Assembly: GCF_001642795.1 (NCBI RefSeq)
Contig: NZ_LKEH01000026.1
Coordinates: forward strand, 90,731-154,730
Direction of reading: 5' to 3'
DNA: 64,000 nucleotides
From: Pseudomonas viridiflava
GTDB taxonomy: Bacteria > Pseudomonadota > Gammaproteobacteria > Pseudomonadales > Pseudomonadaceae
In this document: one piece after another, positions 62,591 to 64,000 of the stretch
Numbering within the stretch: the stretch's first letter is position 1
Layout of the letters: every line of letters begins with the position of its first letter
Notes under the pieces: generated by a model
What the model was told of the DNA's origin: nothing
Databases searched by the model: none
What the model saw: the letters and a program-made list of their open reading frames with translations, nothing else
Program-made: the position numbers and the translations under genes

Positions 62591-63937
62591 GTGTCTGACA
62601 GAAAGCACCCCGCCCCGGTTATTCCACGTCCTCAGGTTCTGACAGAGCGCGCCTTGTCCGCGCTGGAAAGGTTCTCCCACATCGAAGCGGTCAGCGGCAT
62701 CGTGCTGCTGCTCGCAGCGTTGACGGCGCTGGTGTGGGCCAACAGCCCCGCCGCTGAAAGTTACGAACATTTCTGGCACACCCAGGTGAGCCTGGGCTTT
62801 GGTGATTTCAGAATCTCCCAGTCATTGCACTTTCTGGTCAACGACGGGCTGATGACGATTTTCTTTCTGGTCGTCGGTGCAGAGATCCGTCAGGAAATCA
62901 GGGACGGCGCGCTGGCAAGCATGAAGCTGGCGATTTTGCCGCTCGGGGCTGCACTGGGCGGCGTCATGGTGCCCGCCATCATCTACATCGCGCTGAACCA
63001 CGGAACAGCCGCCAACGCAGGCTGGGCAGTCCCGACCGCCACTGACATCGCTTTTGCGGTGGGCGTCCTCGCGTTGCTGGGCAAGTCCATTCCCAGTGGC
63101 GTGCGTATTCTGTTGCTGGCCCTGGCGATCATCGACGATATCGTCGCCATTCTGATCATTGCCGTGTTCTTCACCGAAAGCCTGAACTACAACGGCCTGC
63201 TCATCGCCCTTGGCGGTCTCGCACTGGTGCTCGTGCTGCAGCGCATGGGGATCGGCAAGGCTTACGCCTACATAGTGCCGGGCGCCATCGTCTGGTTCGG
63301 ACTTTGGAAAACAGGGGTTCATCCGACGCTGGCAGGCGTGATACTGGGCTTGATGACGCCGGTCAATTCCCGGCCAGCCAGAGAGCGTCCGATGGACACG
63401 ATTGGACGCACCTTTCATGAGCTGATGGGCCGTTTTTCCCAAGCCAACGAAGATCCGAAAGAACTGGCAAAGCCCCTCAAGCAGCTCAGCCAGGCGCAGC
63501 GGGAAGTCTTGCCGCCGGTGCTTCGCGTTCAGGTGGCGCTGCATCCCTGGGTCGCGTTCGGCATCATGCCGCTGTTTGCGCTGGCCAATGCGGGGGTGAA
63601 TCTGGAAGGGGCCAACCTGGATAACGCCATGTCTCAGAGCGTGTTTCTGGGCGTGATGCTGGCACTCGTGCTGGGCAAACCGTTGGGCGTCATTCTCGCC
63701 AGCCTGACGCTGGTCAAACTCAATATCTGCAAGCTGCCGGAAGGCGTGACCTGGGCGGGCGTGATTCTGGTCGGGTTGCTGGCCGGTATCGGCTTCACCA
63801 TGTCCATTTTCATCGCCTCCCTGGCGTTTTCGGATGAAGCCCTGCTGTCGTCGGCCAAACTCAGCGTGCTGGCCGCCTCGTCAACCGCCGCGATCATCGG
63901 GCTGATATGGGGCAAGCTCAAATTCGGAAACCGGTGA
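62591..63937 (+). CDS. nhaA: Na+/H+ antiporter NhaA
   Basis: GTG 62591 with GGAGAG 8 nt upstream is chosen; the longer frame is non-coding. The 448-residue protein has about 12 helices and the NhaA signatures [36 protein letters not shown] and the paired Asp of [13 protein letters not shown], which bind Na+/H+. The C terminus (from about 400) is NhaA-like. It exchanges two protons for one Na+. Separate from the ureide operon by 178 bp. Confidence 0.92.
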   Translation: MSDRKHPAPVIPRPQVLTERALSALERFSHIEAVSGIVLLLAALTALVWANSPAAESYEHFWHTQVSLGFGDFRISQSLHFLVNDGLMTIFFLVVGAEIRQEIRDGALASMKLAILPLGAALGGVMVPAIIYIALNHGTAANAGWAVPTATDIAFAVGVLALLGKSIPSGVRILLLALAIIDDIVAILIIAVFFTESLNYNGLLIALGGLALVLVLQRMGIGKAYAYIVPGAIVWFGLWKTGVHPTLAGVILGLMTPVNSRPARERPMDTIGRTFHELMGRFSQANEDPKELAKPLKQLSQAQREVLPPVLRVQVALHPWVAFGIMPLFALANAGVNLEGANLDNAMSQSVFLGVMLALVLGKPLGVILASLTLVKLNICKLPEGVTWAGVILVGLLAGIGFTMSIFIASLAFSDEALLSSAKLSVLAASSTAAIIGLIWGKLKFGNR

Positions 63938-64000
63938 TCGATCTTTGCGCTCCGATAACGGTCCATAAGGTTCGCCAGACGGATTGCCCAGCGAACGGGC
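63938..64000. other. Right edge of the window
   Basis: These 63 bp after nhaA contain no terminator or gene I can support. Confidence 0.5.

Overview
The window is a high-GC Pseudomonas chromosome segment, most probably from the Pseudomonas syringae complex. The uronate dehydrogenase at 24.9 kb matches, as I remember it, the characterised P. syringae Udh. Its surroundings (uronate lactonase, TRAP importer, D-rhamnose sugar-nucleotide genes with a Wzm/Wzt exporter, REP palindromes) fit that group. I saw no rRNA, tRNA or CRISPR array.

Region by region. 0-6.7 kb is accessory DNA: the end of an IS66-family element with a frameshifted transposase, an A+T-richer two-gene operon (dCTP-pyrophosphatase-like MazG protein plus a PUA/EVE-like HNH nuclease), small secreted proteins, and a Tus-like replication-terminator protein. 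6.7-11 kb carries two chemoreceptors (dCache and HBM types). 11-21.8 kb is a polysaccharide locus: an AP2-like protein, a three-gene Gtr-like glycan-decoration set, and wzm-wzt followed by a 1452-residue methyltransferase/kinase-like/double-GT2 fusion. 22-31.6 kb is hexuronate use: SDR, OprD porin, Udh, UxuL-type lactonase, TRAP DctPQM, a DMT permease and an aldose epimerase; two promoters share an operator-like motif.

32-37.7 kb holds an ECF sigma/ChrR pair with a recognisable own promoter, a stand-alone EPSP synthase, a CheC-type response regulator with a PAS partner, and a RES-Xre toxin-antitoxin module. 38-47.7 kb has MltA, a Dps protein, and a self-contained TonB system (exbD-tonB-receptor-exbB) with a secreted phospholipase D-like protein, divergent from a GNAT-PhoD phosphatase operon; a 10-bp inverted repeat lies between them. 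47.7-51.3 kb has a BdlA-like receptor with a sigma-28-type promoter and gmd-rmd, which make GDP-D-rhamnose and probably feed the wzm/wzt locus 28 kb away.

52.4-62.4 kb is a ten-gene catabolic operon: allophanate hydrolase, a BMP-type ABC importer in four separated pieces, a formamidase-like nitrilase, a biuret-hydrolase-like enzyme, a second isochorismatase-like hydrolase, an HpxZ/AtzH-like protein and a GntR regulator. It looks like import and stepwise hydrolysis of a biuret- or triuret-type ureide to ammonia and CO2, and with the HNH/dCTPase pair is the most interesting content. The window ends with nhaA.
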